Notes: generated from the letters alone by a model not told the origin. A DNA stretch of 64,000 bases from Variovorax sp. SG517 (GCF_013376045.1 NZ_JABMJG010000004.1:1-64000); one strand, 5' to 3'. Positions 50,558 to 58,964 are shown, numbered from the stretch's first letter. A program made the numbers and translations.

Positions 50558-52075
50558 ATGCCCTACATGCCAACTTTCGTCGCCCCCGCCCGCTTCACCG
50601 ACGCCGCCGCGGCGCTCGAACAGGTCAAGTCCATCTACAACGGCGGCCTGGCCCATTTGCGCGAATCGATGCTGCGCTTCGTCGCCGGCGAGGAACTGCC
50701 GGGGCGGGTGCGGGCCTGCTACCCCTTCGTGCGGGTCCACACCCACACCGTCTCGCGCCACACGCCGCCGGCCAACGCCGGCCTGAGCTACGGCTTCGTG
50801 GCCGGCCCCGGCCGCTACGAGACCACGCTCACGCGCCCCGACCTGTTCGCGCGCTACTACCTCGACCAGTTCCGGCTGCTGCTGGAGAACCACCAGGTTG
50901 AGCTCGAGGTGGGCACCAGCACGCAGCCGATCCCGATCCACTTCTCCTTCGCCGAGAACGACCACATCGAAGGCACCATGAGCGCCGAGCGCCGCGCCCT
51001 CATGCGCGACGTGTTCGACCTGCCCGACCTGGGCGTGATGGACGACGGCATCGCCAACGGCACCTTCGAGGCGCGAGACGGCGAGGCTCAGCCGCTGTCG
51101 CTGTTCACCGCCGCACGGGTCGACTACTCGCTGCACCGCCTGCGCCACTACTCGGGCACGGCGCCGGAGTGGTTCCAGAACTTCGTCCTGTTCACCAACT
51201 ACCAGTTCTACATCGACGAGTTCGTGCGCCTGGGCCACGAGGCCATGGCCGACGAGAACAGCGAGTACGTCGCCTTCATCGAGCCCGGCAACGTGGTCAC
51301 GCGCCGACGCGGCCTGCCCGCCGGCTCGAGCGCCACCTACGGCCACCTGCTCGACGGCAGCCAGGGCACCGCGCCGCCGCGCCTGCCGCAGATGCCGGCC
51401 TACCACCTGGTGCGCGAGGACTGCAGCGGCACCACCATGGTCAACATCGGCGTCGGCCCGGCCAACGCCAAGACCATCACCGACCACATCGCGGTGCTGC
51501 GCCCGCACGCCTGGATGATGCTGGGCCACTGCGCGGGCCTGCGCAACACGCAGCAGCTCGGCGACTACGTGCTGGCCCACGCCTACGTGCGCGAGGACCA
51601 CGTGCTCGACGAGGAGCTCCCGCTGTGGGTGCCCATTCCGGCGCTGTCGGAGATCCAGCTCGCGCTGGAAAAAGCCGTGGCCGACGTCACGCGCTATGAG
51701 GGCCCCGACCTGAAGAAGATCATGCGCACCGGCACGGTGGCCAGCACCGACAACCGCAACTGGGAGCTGCTGCCGGGCAACCAGCCGCAGCGCCGCTTCA
51801 GCCAGAGCCGCGCGGTGGCACTCGACATGGAAAGCGCGACCATCGCGGCCAACGGCTTCCGCTTCCGCGTGCCCTACGGCACCCTGCTGTGCGTGAGCGA
51901 CAAGCCGCTGCACGGCGAGATCAAGCTGCCCGGCATGGCCAACCATTTCTACCGCGAGCGTGTGGAGCAGCACCTGCGCATCGGCATGCGGGCCATCGAC
52001 ATCCTGCGCGAGGAAGGCTCGTCGCGGCTGCACAGCCGCAAGCTGCGCAGCTTCGCCGAAGTGGCGTTCCAGTAA
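50558..52075 (+). CDS. amn: AMP nucleosidase
   Basis: 505 residues. Amn hydrolyses AMP to adenine and ribose 5-phosphate. The N-terminal AMP-nucleosidase domain (about 1-185) is followed by the phosphorylase-superfamily catalytic domain, with TTMVNIGVGPANAKTITDHIAVLRPHAWMMLGHCAGLR near 305 and ALDMESATIAANGFRFRVPYGTLLCVSDKPLHGEIKLPG near 425. The second is the substrate-binding ESATIA and catalytic Asp region. Length is normal for the Gram-negative enzyme. It is cytoplasmic and helps control adenylate pools. The start is the ATG at 50558. Confidence 0.93.
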   Translation: MPYMPTFVAPARFTDAAAALEQVKSIYNGGLAHLRESMLRFVAGEELPGRVRACYPFVRVHTHTVSRHTPPANAGLSYGFVAGPGRYETTLTRPDLFARYYLDQFRLLLENHQVELEVGTSTQPIPIHFSFAENDHIEGTMSAERRALMRDVFDLPDLGVMDDGIANGTFEARDGEAQPLSLFTAARVDYSLHRLRHYSGTAPEWFQNFVLFTNYQFYIDEFVRLGHEAMADENSEYVAFIEPGNVVTRRRGLPAGSSATYGHLLDGSQGTAPPRLPQMPAYHLVREDCSGTTMVNIGVGPANAKTITDHIAVLRPHAWMMLGHCAGLRNTQQLGDYVLAHAYVREDHVLDEELPLWVPIPALSEIQLALEKAVADVTRYEGPDLKKIMRTGTVASTDNRNWELLPGNQPQRRFSQSRAVALDMESATIAANGFRFRVPYGTLLCVSDKPLHGEIKLPGMANHFYRERVEQHLRIGMRAIDILREEGSSRLHSRKLRSFAEVAFQ

Positions 52076-52213
52076 TGGCATTCCCCTAAGAAGAATGGCT
52101 CCAGCAGGGGCCGGCGAGGGCGCGGGCCTCAGGGTTTGTCCTGCCCGAAGCCGCGCGGGAATGGCGCTTTTCGCGGACATCATCCGGTCTATCCCACGAC
52201 AACCGGAAAGAAG

Positions 52214-53227
52214 ATGACCCAGTCGCGCTCCGTTTCCTCCATCTCCCGCCGCAGTTTCTCTGCATGGATCGCGGCCTCGGCCGCGGCAGTCGGCGGGGGG
52301 CACGCCGCCCTGTGGCCGCGCGCGGCCCACGCGGCCGATGCGCCGCTGAGCAACAGGCTGCGCATCGTGATTCCCGCCAACGAGGGCGGAGGCTGGGACC
52401 AGACCGGCCGTGCGCTGGGTGCCGCCATGCTGGCATCGGGCGCGGTCGGCAGCGTGGTGTATGAAAACGTCGGCGGCAAGGGCGGCACGATCGGGCTTGC
52501 GAAGTACGTCGAGAAATATGACGCCGACCCCGACACGCTGTTGATGAGCGGCATGGTCATGGTCGGCGCGGTCGCGCTGCAGAAGCCCACGGTCACCATG
52601 GCCAACATGGCGCCGATCGCCCGCCTCACCAGCGACTATGAGGTGATCGCGGTGAAGGCCGACTCCCCCATCAGGACGCCGAAGGACCTGATCGCGCAGC
52701 TGCACGCGGACGCGGCCAACACCGTCATCGCGGGCGGCTCGGCCGGCGGCGTCGACCACATGTACGCCGGCATGCTGGCGCGCGTGGCCGAGGCCTCGCA
52801 GTCGCTGGTCTACCAGGCGCACCCCGGTGGAGCGGAGGTGGTCGAGGCGCTGGAAAGCGGCAAGGCCGCCGCGGGCATCTCCGGCTACAGCGAGTTCGCG
52901 GAGAGCCTGGCCAGCGGCAAGCTGCGGGCCATCGGCGTGTCGTCGAAGCGGCCGTTCCAGGGCATCGCCTCGGTGCGCGAGCAGGGCGTGGAGGCCGACC
53001 TCGCGAACTGGCGCGGCGTGCTCACCGGCCGCAAGGTGCCGCCGTACCGCAAGGCGGCGCTGTTGACAGTGGTGAAGCGCGCCACCGCCACCGACACGTG
53101 GCAGAAAGCCATCAAGCAGAACAACTGGGACCCGTTCTGGCTGGAGGGCAAGGAGTTCGAGAGCTTCCTCGAGACCGACACGGCGATGGCCGGCCCGCTG
53201 ATCTATCTGCTGAAGCTGAAAGCCTGA
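52214..53227 (+). CDS. TctC-family tripartite tricarboxylate transporter receptor, copy 1
   Basis: 337-residue periplasmic receptor. The N-terminus SISRRSFSAWIAASAAAVGGG with RRSF is a likely twin-arginine signal cut near AHA-AD. The mature fold has RIVIPANEGGGWDQTGRALGAAM, then YENVGGKGGTIGLAKYVEKYDADPDTLLMSG, then IAGGSAGGVDHMYAGMLARVA, typical of TctC/Bug receptors for carboxylates. No TctA/TctB membrane subunits are nearby, so it is an orphan receptor. The next gene encodes a close duplicate. Confidence 0.9.
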   Translation: MTQSRSVSSISRRSFSAWIAASAAAVGGGHAALWPRAAHAADAPLSNRLRIVIPANEGGGWDQTGRALGAAMLASGAVGSVVYENVGGKGGTIGLAKYVEKYDADPDTLLMSGMVMVGAVALQKPTVTMANMAPIARLTSDYEVIAVKADSPIRTPKDLIAQLHADAANTVIAGGSAGGVDHMYAGMLARVAEASQSLVYQAHPGGAEVVEALESGKAAAGISGYSEFAESLASGKLRAIGVSSKRPFQGIASVREQGVEADLANWRGVLTGRKVPPYRKAALLTVVKRATATDTWQKAIKQNNWDPFWLEGKEFESFLETDTAMAGPLIYLLKLKA

Positions 53228-53355
53228 GCGTTCCGGGCCCTGGCAGGACACGGCCGCCTGGTCGTTTGTTCGGGTTTTCCCCGATCAGGCGACACCGGCT
53301 TTTGACATGGTTTTCGTCCATCATCCCGTTACTTTTACGGGGAGATTGAAACAAA

Positions 53356-54363
53356 ATGACGCATTCCATGCCAACCGACCTTTCTCGTCGCGGTTTTGCC
53401 GCACTCTTTGCGTCGGCCGCCGCGGCGGGCGCGGTGCCCGCTTCGCTCTGGCCCGCCGTGTCCCGTGCGGCCGAGCCGCAGCTGATTCCGAAGCTACGCA
53501 TCTTCATTCCCGCCAATGAAGGCGGCGGCTGGGACCAGACCGGCCGCGCCCTCGGCGCCGCCATGGTCGCTTCCGGCGCGGTGGGCGACGTGGCCTACGA
53601 GAACCTGGGCGGCAAGGGCGGCACCATCGGCCTCGCGAAATACGTCGAGAAGTACGACGCCGATCCCGACACGCTGCTGATGAGCGGCATGGTCATGGTC
53701 GGCGCGGTCGCGCTGCAGAAGCCCGCCATCACCCTCGCGCAGGTTGCGCCGGTGGCGCGCCTCACCAGCGACTACGAGGTGGTGGCCGTGAAGGCCGACT
53801 CGCCCATCAAGACGCCGAAGGACCTGATCGCGCAGCTGCGCACCGATGCCGCGAAGACCGTCATCGCGGGCGGCTCGGCCGGCGGCGTGGACCACATGTA
53901 CGCCGGCATGCTGGCACGCGTGGCCGGCAACGCCGGCGCGCTGGTCTACCAGCCGCACCCGGGCGGCGCGCAGGTGGTCGAGGCGCTCGAATCGGGCAAG
54001 GCCGCCGCCGGCATCTCGGGCTACAGCGAATTCAGCGAACAGCTCGCCAGCGGCAAGCTGCGCGCCATCGGCGTGTCGGCCAAGCGCCCCTTCCAGGGCA
54101 TTCCGTCGGTGCGCGAACAGGGCGTGGACGCCGACCTCGCCAACTGGCGCGGCGTGCTCACCGGCAAGAAGGTCACGGCCGAGCGCCGCGCCGTGCTGCT
54201 CGAGGCGGTGCGCCGCGCCACCACGGCCGAGGTCTGGCAGAAGACCATCAAGCGCAACAACTGGGACTCGTACTGGATGGCGGGGAAGGACTTCGAGAGT
54301 TTTCTCGATCTCGATACGGCGATGGCCGGCCCCTTGATCTACCTGCTCAAGCTCAAAGCCTGA
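53356..54363 (+). CDS. TctC-family tripartite tricarboxylate transporter receptor, copy 2
   Basis: 335 residues, tandem duplicate of the gene just upstream, differing by scattered substitutions over the whole mature region and ending in the same PLIYLLKLKA. Most divergence is in the signal peptide (DLSRRGFAALFASAAAAGAV), in GNAGALVYQPHPGG versus EASQSLVYQAHPGG, and near the C-terminus (TAERRAVLLEAVRRATTAEVW). The 128-bp spacer may hold its own promoter. The ligand could have diverged in the changed binding-site segments. Confidence 0.9.
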   Translation: MTHSMPTDLSRRGFAALFASAAAAGAVPASLWPAVSRAAEPQLIPKLRIFIPANEGGGWDQTGRALGAAMVASGAVGDVAYENLGGKGGTIGLAKYVEKYDADPDTLLMSGMVMVGAVALQKPAITLAQVAPVARLTSDYEVVAVKADSPIKTPKDLIAQLRTDAAKTVIAGGSAGGVDHMYAGMLARVAGNAGALVYQPHPGGAQVVEALESGKAAAGISGYSEFSEQLASGKLRAIGVSAKRPFQGIPSVREQGVDADLANWRGVLTGKKVTAERRAVLLEAVRRATTAEVWQKTIKRNNWDSYWMAGKDFESFLDLDTAMAGPLIYLLKLKA

Positions 54364-54375
54364 ACGCTTCGCGCT

Positions 54376-55080
54376 TCAGGAAAAAAGCTCCGGCATCTCC
54401 CGCTGCGCCTCCGGCGTCAGCGTGAGCGCGCGCCCGTCCAGCTCCTGCCTCGCCCATCCGCGCTTCAGCGAGAGCTGCAGCCATGCCGCGCCCAGCGCGC
54501 CCCCCAGGTGCGGGCGGCGTTCGCTCCAGTCGAGGCAGGCGCAGGCGAAGCGGCGGCGTGAGCGGCGCACGGCGTCGATCTCCACGCCCAGGCTCTCCAG
54601 CGCGATCGCGCCTTCGGGCGTGAGCTCGTACGAGCCGCTGTGCAGCCCGCTGAGCCAGCCCTGCGCATGCAGGCGGTCGTGCAGCGCGACGCCGGCCGTG
54701 CCCGCCATGTGGTCGTAGCAGGTGCGCGCGCTGCGCAGGCGGCTGGGTGTGCTGGGCTTGAACTCGGGCGCTGGCGGCGTACGGGGCGTGCCGGCCACCA
54801 CCATCAGGCTTTCGAGCGCGGAGGCGACGTCGTCGTTGGCGAGGCGGAAGTAGCGGTGCTTGCCTTGCACCATCACGTCGACCAGCCGTTCCTCCTTCAG
54901 GCGCGCCAGATGCGCGCTGGCGGTGGACGCGGCCACCTCGGCAACGGTGGCGAGCTCGGTGGCGGTGCGTGCGTGGCCGTCCATCAGGCAGCTCAGCATG
55001 CGGGCGCGCGCCGGCTCGGCGATGGCGCCTGCGAGGCGGGCAAGCTGGAAGTCGGCGGAGGAGGAAAGGGTGTCGTCCAT
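54376..55080 (-). CDS. ArsR-family winged-helix regulator
   Basis: 234 residues. The N-terminal ArsR-type wHTH (about 8-95) reads LARLAGAIAEPARARMLSCLMDGHARTATELATVAEVAASTASAHLARLKEERLVDVMVQGKHRYFRLANDDVASALESL. The C-terminal half (CYDHMAGTAGVALHDRLHAQGWLSGLHSGSYELTPEG) is a conserved extension of this subgroup, not a metal-binding site. No CXC metal motif is seen in the alpha-3 helix, so it senses something other than arsenic or cadmium in the ArsR way. Divergent from a P450 gene with a perfect dyad between them, which suggests it controls both. Confidence 0.88.
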   Translation of the reverse strand: MDDTLSSSADFQLARLAGAIAEPARARMLSCLMDGHARTATELATVAEVAASTASAHLARLKEERLVDVMVQGKHRYFRLANDDVASALESLMVVAGTPRTPPAPEFKPSTPSRLRSARTCYDHMAGTAGVALHDRLHAQGWLSGLHSGSYELTPEGAIALESLGVEIDAVRRSRRRFACACLDWSERRPHLGGALGAAWLQLSLKRGWARQELDGRALTLTPEAQREMPELFS

Positions 55081-55107
55081 GCGCCGATCCTAAGACGGCG
55101 GCGCACG

Positions 55108-55135
55108 CCACACTTCGTTCTCGGGCGAAGTGTGG
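55108..55135. promoter_or_regulatory. Perfect 10-bp inverted repeat between the ArsR-type and P450 genes
   Basis: CCACACTTCG (55108-55117) and CGAAGTGTGG (55126-55135) with an 8-bp centre TTCTCGGG. It starts 28 bp upstream of the regulator start and ends 28 bp upstream of the P450 start, nearly mid-gap. It is a very likely operator for the divergently encoded ArsR-type protein. Confidence 0.75.
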
Positions 55136-55163
55136 TGGCCGCATCGATCGCACACTGGCGCCC

Positions 55164-56336
55164 ATGAACCAAAGCCCCACGCACTACGCCCTGCCTGCCG
55201 ATCCGGTCGCGGCAGCCACCCACGCCGATCCGTATCCGTACTACGCGACCCTTCGCGACGGACCGCCGCTCGCGTGGAACGAGAAGCTGCGCCTTTGGGT
55301 TGCGAGCCGCGCCGACGTCGTCGAGCAGGTGCTGCAGGCCCACAGCGCGCTGCGCGTGAGGCCGGCCGCCGAGCCGGTGCCGCGCGCCATCGCGGGCAGC
55401 CCGGCCGGCGAGGTGTTCGGCCACCTGGTGCGCATGAACGACGGCACCGCGCATCAGGCGCACCGGCCCGCGCTGCAGCGGGCGCTCGCCGGGCTCGACC
55501 TCGACGCTGTTCATGCGGCCGCCCTGCAGGTCGCGCAACGCGTGCCGCGGGAGCAGGCGCTGTCCGATACGCTGTTCTCGATGCCCGTGCAGACCGTCGC
55601 GCACCTGCTCGGCTTTGCCGACGAAGCGCTGCCGCAGGTGAACCGGTGGATGCGCGACTTCGTGGCCTGCCTGTCGCCGCTCTCGACGCCCGATCAGTTG
55701 CAACGCGCGAGCACCGCCGCCGCGGAGCTGATGACGCGCTTCGAGACCCTGGCAGCCGGCACGCCGCCCCAGCACGGCACGCTGCTCGCCGCCGTGCTGG
55801 CGCAGAGCGCGGGCGACGCGCCGCTTTCGCGCTCGCTGCTCGCGAACCTCGCCGGCCTGCTTTCGCAGACCTGCGACGCCACGGCGGGGCTGGTCGGCAA
55901 CAGCCTGGTCGCGCTGATGCGCGAGCCTTCGCTGCTGCCCTCGACCGGCACGCGCGACGGCCTCCGGGCCATCGTCGAGGAAACCGCGCGGCACGATCCG
56001 TCGGTGCACAACACGCGGCGCTTCGCCGCCGAGGCCGTCACCATCGCCGGCACCGAACTGGCTGCGGGCGATGCGGTGCTGGTGCTGCTGGCCTCGGCCA
56101 ACCGCGACCCGGCCTTCAATCCGGAGCCCGACCGATTCATGCCGGTGCGCGCACGGCGTCGCATGCTCGGCTTCGGCCACGGCATGCACGCATGTCCCGG
56201 ACAGGCACTGGCCTGCACGCTGGCGGCGGCCAGCCTGCACACGCTGCTGCATCGCGGCCTCGACCTCGATGCGCAGCGCCTGCGCGGCTGGAGCTACCGT
56301 CCGTCGGTCAACGGGCGCATTCCAGTGTTCCACTGA
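55164..56336 (+). CDS. Cytochrome P450
   Basis: 390-residue soluble bacterial-type P450. The heme-binding loop FGHGMHACPGQALA is canonical with the thiolate ligand Cys344. The ExxR motif is E273-T-A-R276, and the PERF-like region is PDRFMPVRA. In the I helix the usual AGxET(T) reads QTCDAT: the acid is Asp238 but the oxygen-activating Thr is replaced by Ala239. No ferredoxin or reductase gene is adjacent. The 2Fe-2S ferredoxin at 5513 is far away. The 3' end overlaps the convergent PNPOx-like gene by 43 bp. Substrate is unknown. Confidence 0.92.
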   Translation: MNQSPTHYALPADPVAAATHADPYPYYATLRDGPPLAWNEKLRLWVASRADVVEQVLQAHSALRVRPAAEPVPRAIAGSPAGEVFGHLVRMNDGTAHQAHRPALQRALAGLDLDAVHAAALQVAQRVPREQALSDTLFSMPVQTVAHLLGFADEALPQVNRWMRDFVACLSPLSTPDQLQRASTAAAELMTRFETLAAGTPPQHGTLLAAVLAQSAGDAPLSRSLLANLAGLLSQTCDATAGLVGNSLVALMREPSLLPSTGTRDGLRAIVEETARHDPSVHNTRRFAAEAVTIAGTELAAGDAVLVLLASANRDPAFNPEPDRFMPVRARRRMLGFGHGMHACPGQALACTLAAASLHTLLHRGLDLDAQRLRGWSYRPSVNGRIPVFH

Positions 56337-57286
56337 CCGGTGCCCGCGAGGTGCGGCGACAGCTGCGCCTCGCCCCAGCGCAGCGGCAGCGCTCCCGGGC
56401 GGCGCAGCGCATGCTCGACGTGGAAACGCACCAGACGCTCGGCCCCCTCGAACGCGTCCACCTCGGGCCCGTTCCAGATGATCTCGGCCGTGGCCGCCAC
56501 ATGCAGCAGGTCGCCGCTGTCGAAGTCGACGAACAGCAGCCCGGCGCGCGGATGCGCCGCCAGGTTGCCCAGCGTGTTGAAGAAGCGGTTGCCGTTGAAG
56601 TCCGGCAGCGTGAGCGTGTCGTCGCCATCGATGCGCACGAAGCCCGGCCGGCCGCCGCGATGCGACACGTCGACACCATGCGAGCTCGCATCGGCCGCGT
56701 CGCCTGTCGCCGCCTCGTCGGGATAGGCGGTGGCGATGAACAGCGTGTCGGCGCTGCCGATGAGGCGGTGCGCCGCCAGGTCGAACCGGTCGAGCCACTG
56801 CGCCTGCGGTGCCGCGCCGGCGCGCGGCGGCACGAACACCGGCTCGCGCGCCTGGATGTAGCGCGGGCAGTTGCCGAAGCTCTGCTGCACCGCGACCATG
56901 AAGCCCGCATCGTCGAGCGCCTCGACCGTGCCGTTCATGCGGTTGCGCCGCCGCGTGTGCGGCTGGATGCCGAGCAGGCCCAGCGTGGCGCCCTGCTTCA
57001 GCTGGCCGACAAGAGGATCATCCGCCGCCGGCAGCGCATCGACGCGCAGGTGCGTGGGGTCGGGCGAGTGCACGAAGCCGACGGGCGCGGCGAGCACGCT
57101 GGCCCAGGGCTGCAGGTTCTCGTCGATGCTGCCGGCCACGATGAACGGCAGCAGCTCGAAGAAATCGCGATGCTGGTCGGGCATGTAGTCGCGGATCACG
57201 CGGGGCCCGGCGACCTCCATCTGCTCGCGCGAGCCCGCCAGGGCCTGCAGCGCGCGCTCGCCCGCGTGGAAAGGCGCGGCGATCAT
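56294..57286 (-). CDS. Pyridoxamine 5'-phosphate oxidase-like flavin-nucleotide-binding protein
   Basis: 330 residues. It has two split-barrel halves: an N-terminal FHAGERALQALAGSREQMEVAGPRVIRDYMPDQHRDFFELLPFIVAGSIDENLQPWASVLAAPVGFVHSPDP and a C-terminal DTLFIATAYPDEA, then RPGFVRIDGDDTLTLPDFNGNRFFNTLGNLAAHPRAGLLFVDFDSGDLLHVAATAEIIWNG. This is the pattern of PNPOx-like FMN- or heme-binding proteins. Some relatives are fused to ferredoxin-reductase domains, and this one is not. Its start overlaps the GST stop by 4 bp, so the two are coupled. Substrate is unknown. Confidence 0.85.
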   Translation of the reverse strand: MIAAPFHAGERALQALAGSREQMEVAGPRVIRDYMPDQHRDFFELLPFIVAGSIDENLQPWASVLAAPVGFVHSPDPTHLRVDALPAADDPLVGQLKQGATLGLLGIQPHTRRRNRMNGTVEALDDAGFMVAVQQSFGNCPRYIQAREPVFVPPRAGAAPQAQWLDRFDLAAHRLIGSADTLFIATAYPDEAATGDAADASSHGVDVSHRGGRPGFVRIDGDDTLTLPDFNGNRFFNTLGNLAAHPRAGLLFVDFDSGDLLHVAATAEIIWNGPEVDAFEGAERLVRFHVEHALRRPGALPLRWGEAQLSPHLAGTGQWNTGMRPLTDGR

Positions 57287-57957
57287 GAGCCGACCCCCAC
57301 CGCGGGTGCCGCGGGGGCTGCGGGCGTGCGCACCATCGGCACGAAGCCCGGCAGCGCCTCCACGCGCCCGAGCCATTCGCGCACCTTCGGATAGCCGTCG
57401 AGCGACACGCTGCCTTCGGGCGCGCGTGCCACGTACGCGTAGTTTGCGATGTCGGCCAGCGTGGCGGTCGGGCCCGCGAGGAAGGGCTGCTGCTCCAGGT
57501 GCATTTCCATCACCGACAGCAGCGCGTGCGAGCGCTTGACGATCTCCGTCGGGTCGGCCGGATGGCCGAACAGCGCGATGACCCGCGCCGCCGCCGGGCC
57601 GTACGCCAGCGGACCAGCCGCCACCGAGAACCAGCGCTGCACGCGCGCCGCGCCGACCGCATCGCGTGGCATCCAGCGCGAGGGATCGGTCGCATAACGT
57701 TCGTTGAGGTAGACCAGGATGGCGTTGGAGTCGGCCAGCGTGACCTCGCCGTCCTCGATCACCGGCACCTGACCGAAGGGATTGCGCGCCAGGAACTCCG
57801 GCGTGCGGTTCTCGCGCTTGCGCATGTCGATCTCGACGCTCTCGAAGGGCAGCCCGAGCATCGCGAGGAAGAGCCGCACGCGATGCACGTGGCCCGAGAT
57901 GGCGGAGCCGTAGAGCTTGATGGGCTGCACAGGTTGAGAGAGGCGGGCGGCGGTCAT
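57283..57957 (-). CDS. Glutathione S-transferase family protein
   Basis: 224 residues. The thioredoxin-like N-terminal domain has IKLYGSAISGHVHRVRLFLAMLGLPFE with Ser at about 21 in the catalytic position, NPFGQVPVIEDGEVTLADSNAILVYL with the cis-Pro and Glu/Asp-Ser glutathione-binding motif, and a helical C-terminal domain (TLADIANYAYVARAPEG). The start at 57955-57957 is supported by AAGGAA 8 nt upstream. An ATG 11 codons earlier is possible. Co-transcribed with the flavin-binding gene and divergent from a LysR gene. Confidence 0.92.
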   Translation of the reverse strand: MTAARLSQPVQPIKLYGSAISGHVHRVRLFLAMLGLPFESVEIDMRKRENRTPEFLARNPFGQVPVIEDGEVTLADSNAILVYLNERYATDPSRWMPRDAVGAARVQRWFSVAAGPLAYGPAAARVIALFGHPADPTEIVKRSHALLSVMEMHLEQQPFLAGPTATLADIANYAYVARAPEGSVSLDGYPKVREWLGRVEALPGFVPMVRTPAAPAAPAVGVGS

Positions 57958-58019
57958 GGACGATTCCTTTTCTGCGAAGAGTTGGGGCATGGGCTGGATT
58001 CTTCTCTCTTGCGTAGATC

Positions 58020-58035
58020 GAATGAATAGCCATTC
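58020..58035. promoter_or_regulatory. Dyad between GST and LysR genes
   Basis: GAATG-AATAGC-CATTC, 5-bp arms with a 6-bp centre, 63 bp upstream of the GST start and 39 bp upstream of the LysR start. It sits where the LysR regulator would be expected to bind. The arms are short. Confidence 0.35.
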
Positions 58036-58073
58036 CTGTATTTGACTGCTGCGTTTTCCGGTTTAATCGCTCC

Positions 58074-58964
58074 ATGGATCGTTTCAAGGCCATGCAGACC
58101 TTCGTGCAGATTGCCGACCAGGGCAGCCTGACTCGCGCCGCCGAGGCGCTGGGCACCTCGCTGCCCGCGGTGGTGCGCTCCCTCGCCGCGCTGGAGGCCC
58201 ACCTGGGCGTGCGCCTCTTCCACCGCACCACGCGCCGCCTCTCGCTCACCGAGGAAGGGCGCAGCTACCTGCCGAGCGCGCGCGAGGTGCTGCTCGCGGC
58301 AGACGCCGCCGACCTCGCGCTGAAGGCCGAGGCGCGCGAACCGGCGGGCCAGCTCACCATCACCGCGCCGGTGCTCTTCGGCCACATGTACGTGGCGCCG
58401 GCCATCGTTCGCTTCATGAAGCGCTACGAGAAGGTGCGCTGCAGCGTGCGGCTGTACGACCGCACGGTGAACCTGCTCGACGAGGGCATCGACGTCGGCA
58501 TCCGCATCAGCCCGCTTGAAGATTCCTCCCTCGTCGCCCAGACCATGGGCACCATCCGCCGCGTGCTGGTCGCAAGCCCCGACTACCTGGCGCGGCACGG
58601 CACGCCGGCGCATCCGCGCGAGCTGAACGGCGCGCCCTGCGTGCGCGGCCGCGTCGACGCGCCGGCGCACTGGCAGTTCTACGAGGGAGCAAAAGCGATC
58701 AGCGTGATGCCCGACAACCGGCTGGAGTTCAACCACCTCGCGCCGGCCATCGAGTCGTGCGCGGCAGGCATGGGCTTCGGCACCTTCTTCTCGTACCAGG
58801 TGATGCCGCACGTCGCGCAGGGGCGGCTGAAGCTGGTGCTCGAAGACTTCGAACCGCCGCCACGGCCGGTGAGCGTGATCTATCCGAACGCGCGGCTGCT
58901 GCCGGCGCGCACGCGGGCGTTCATCGACTGGATGAAGATGGAGTTTGGGGGGCTCAGGCTTTGA
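58074..58964 (+). CDS. LysR-family transcriptional regulator (CrgA-like subgroup)
   Basis: 296 residues. HTH MDRFKAMQTFVQIADQGSLTRAAEALGTSLPAVVRSLAALEAHLGVRLFHRTTRRLSLTEEG is at residues 1-65. The effector domain has AGQLTITAPVLFGHMYVAPAIVRFM, then EGIDVGIRISPLEDSSLVAQTMGTIRRVLVASPDYLA. It is divergent from the GST/flavoprotein pair and therefore probably their regulator. Its 3' end overlaps the convergent nucleotidyltransferase gene by 11 bp. Confidence 0.92.
   Translation: MDRFKAMQTFVQIADQGSLTRAAEALGTSLPAVVRSLAALEAHLGVRLFHRTTRRLSLTEEGRSYLPSAREVLLAADAADLALKAEAREPAGQLTITAPVLFGHMYVAPAIVRFMKRYEKVRCSVRLYDRTVNLLDEGIDVGIRISPLEDSSLVAQTMGTIRRVLVASPDYLARHGTPAHPRELNGAPCVRGRVDAPAHWQFYEGAKAISVMPDNRLEFNHLAPAIESCAAGMGFGTFFSYQVMPHVAQGRLKLVLEDFEPPPRPVSVIYPNARLLPARTRAFIDWMKMEFGGLRL

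Noticed and set aside
53302..53307. TTGACA before the second TctC gene as a promoter
   Set aside because: No acceptable -10 element is found 16-18 bp downstream. A promoter in this gap is still likely but cannot be placed.
54360..54381. Hairpin CCTGAACGC/GCGCTTCAGG at the TctC-ArsR convergent junction as a terminator
   Set aside because: The adjoining homopolymer is A on the plus strand and would precede, not follow, the hairpin on the minus strand, so neither transcript gets a stem followed by U.
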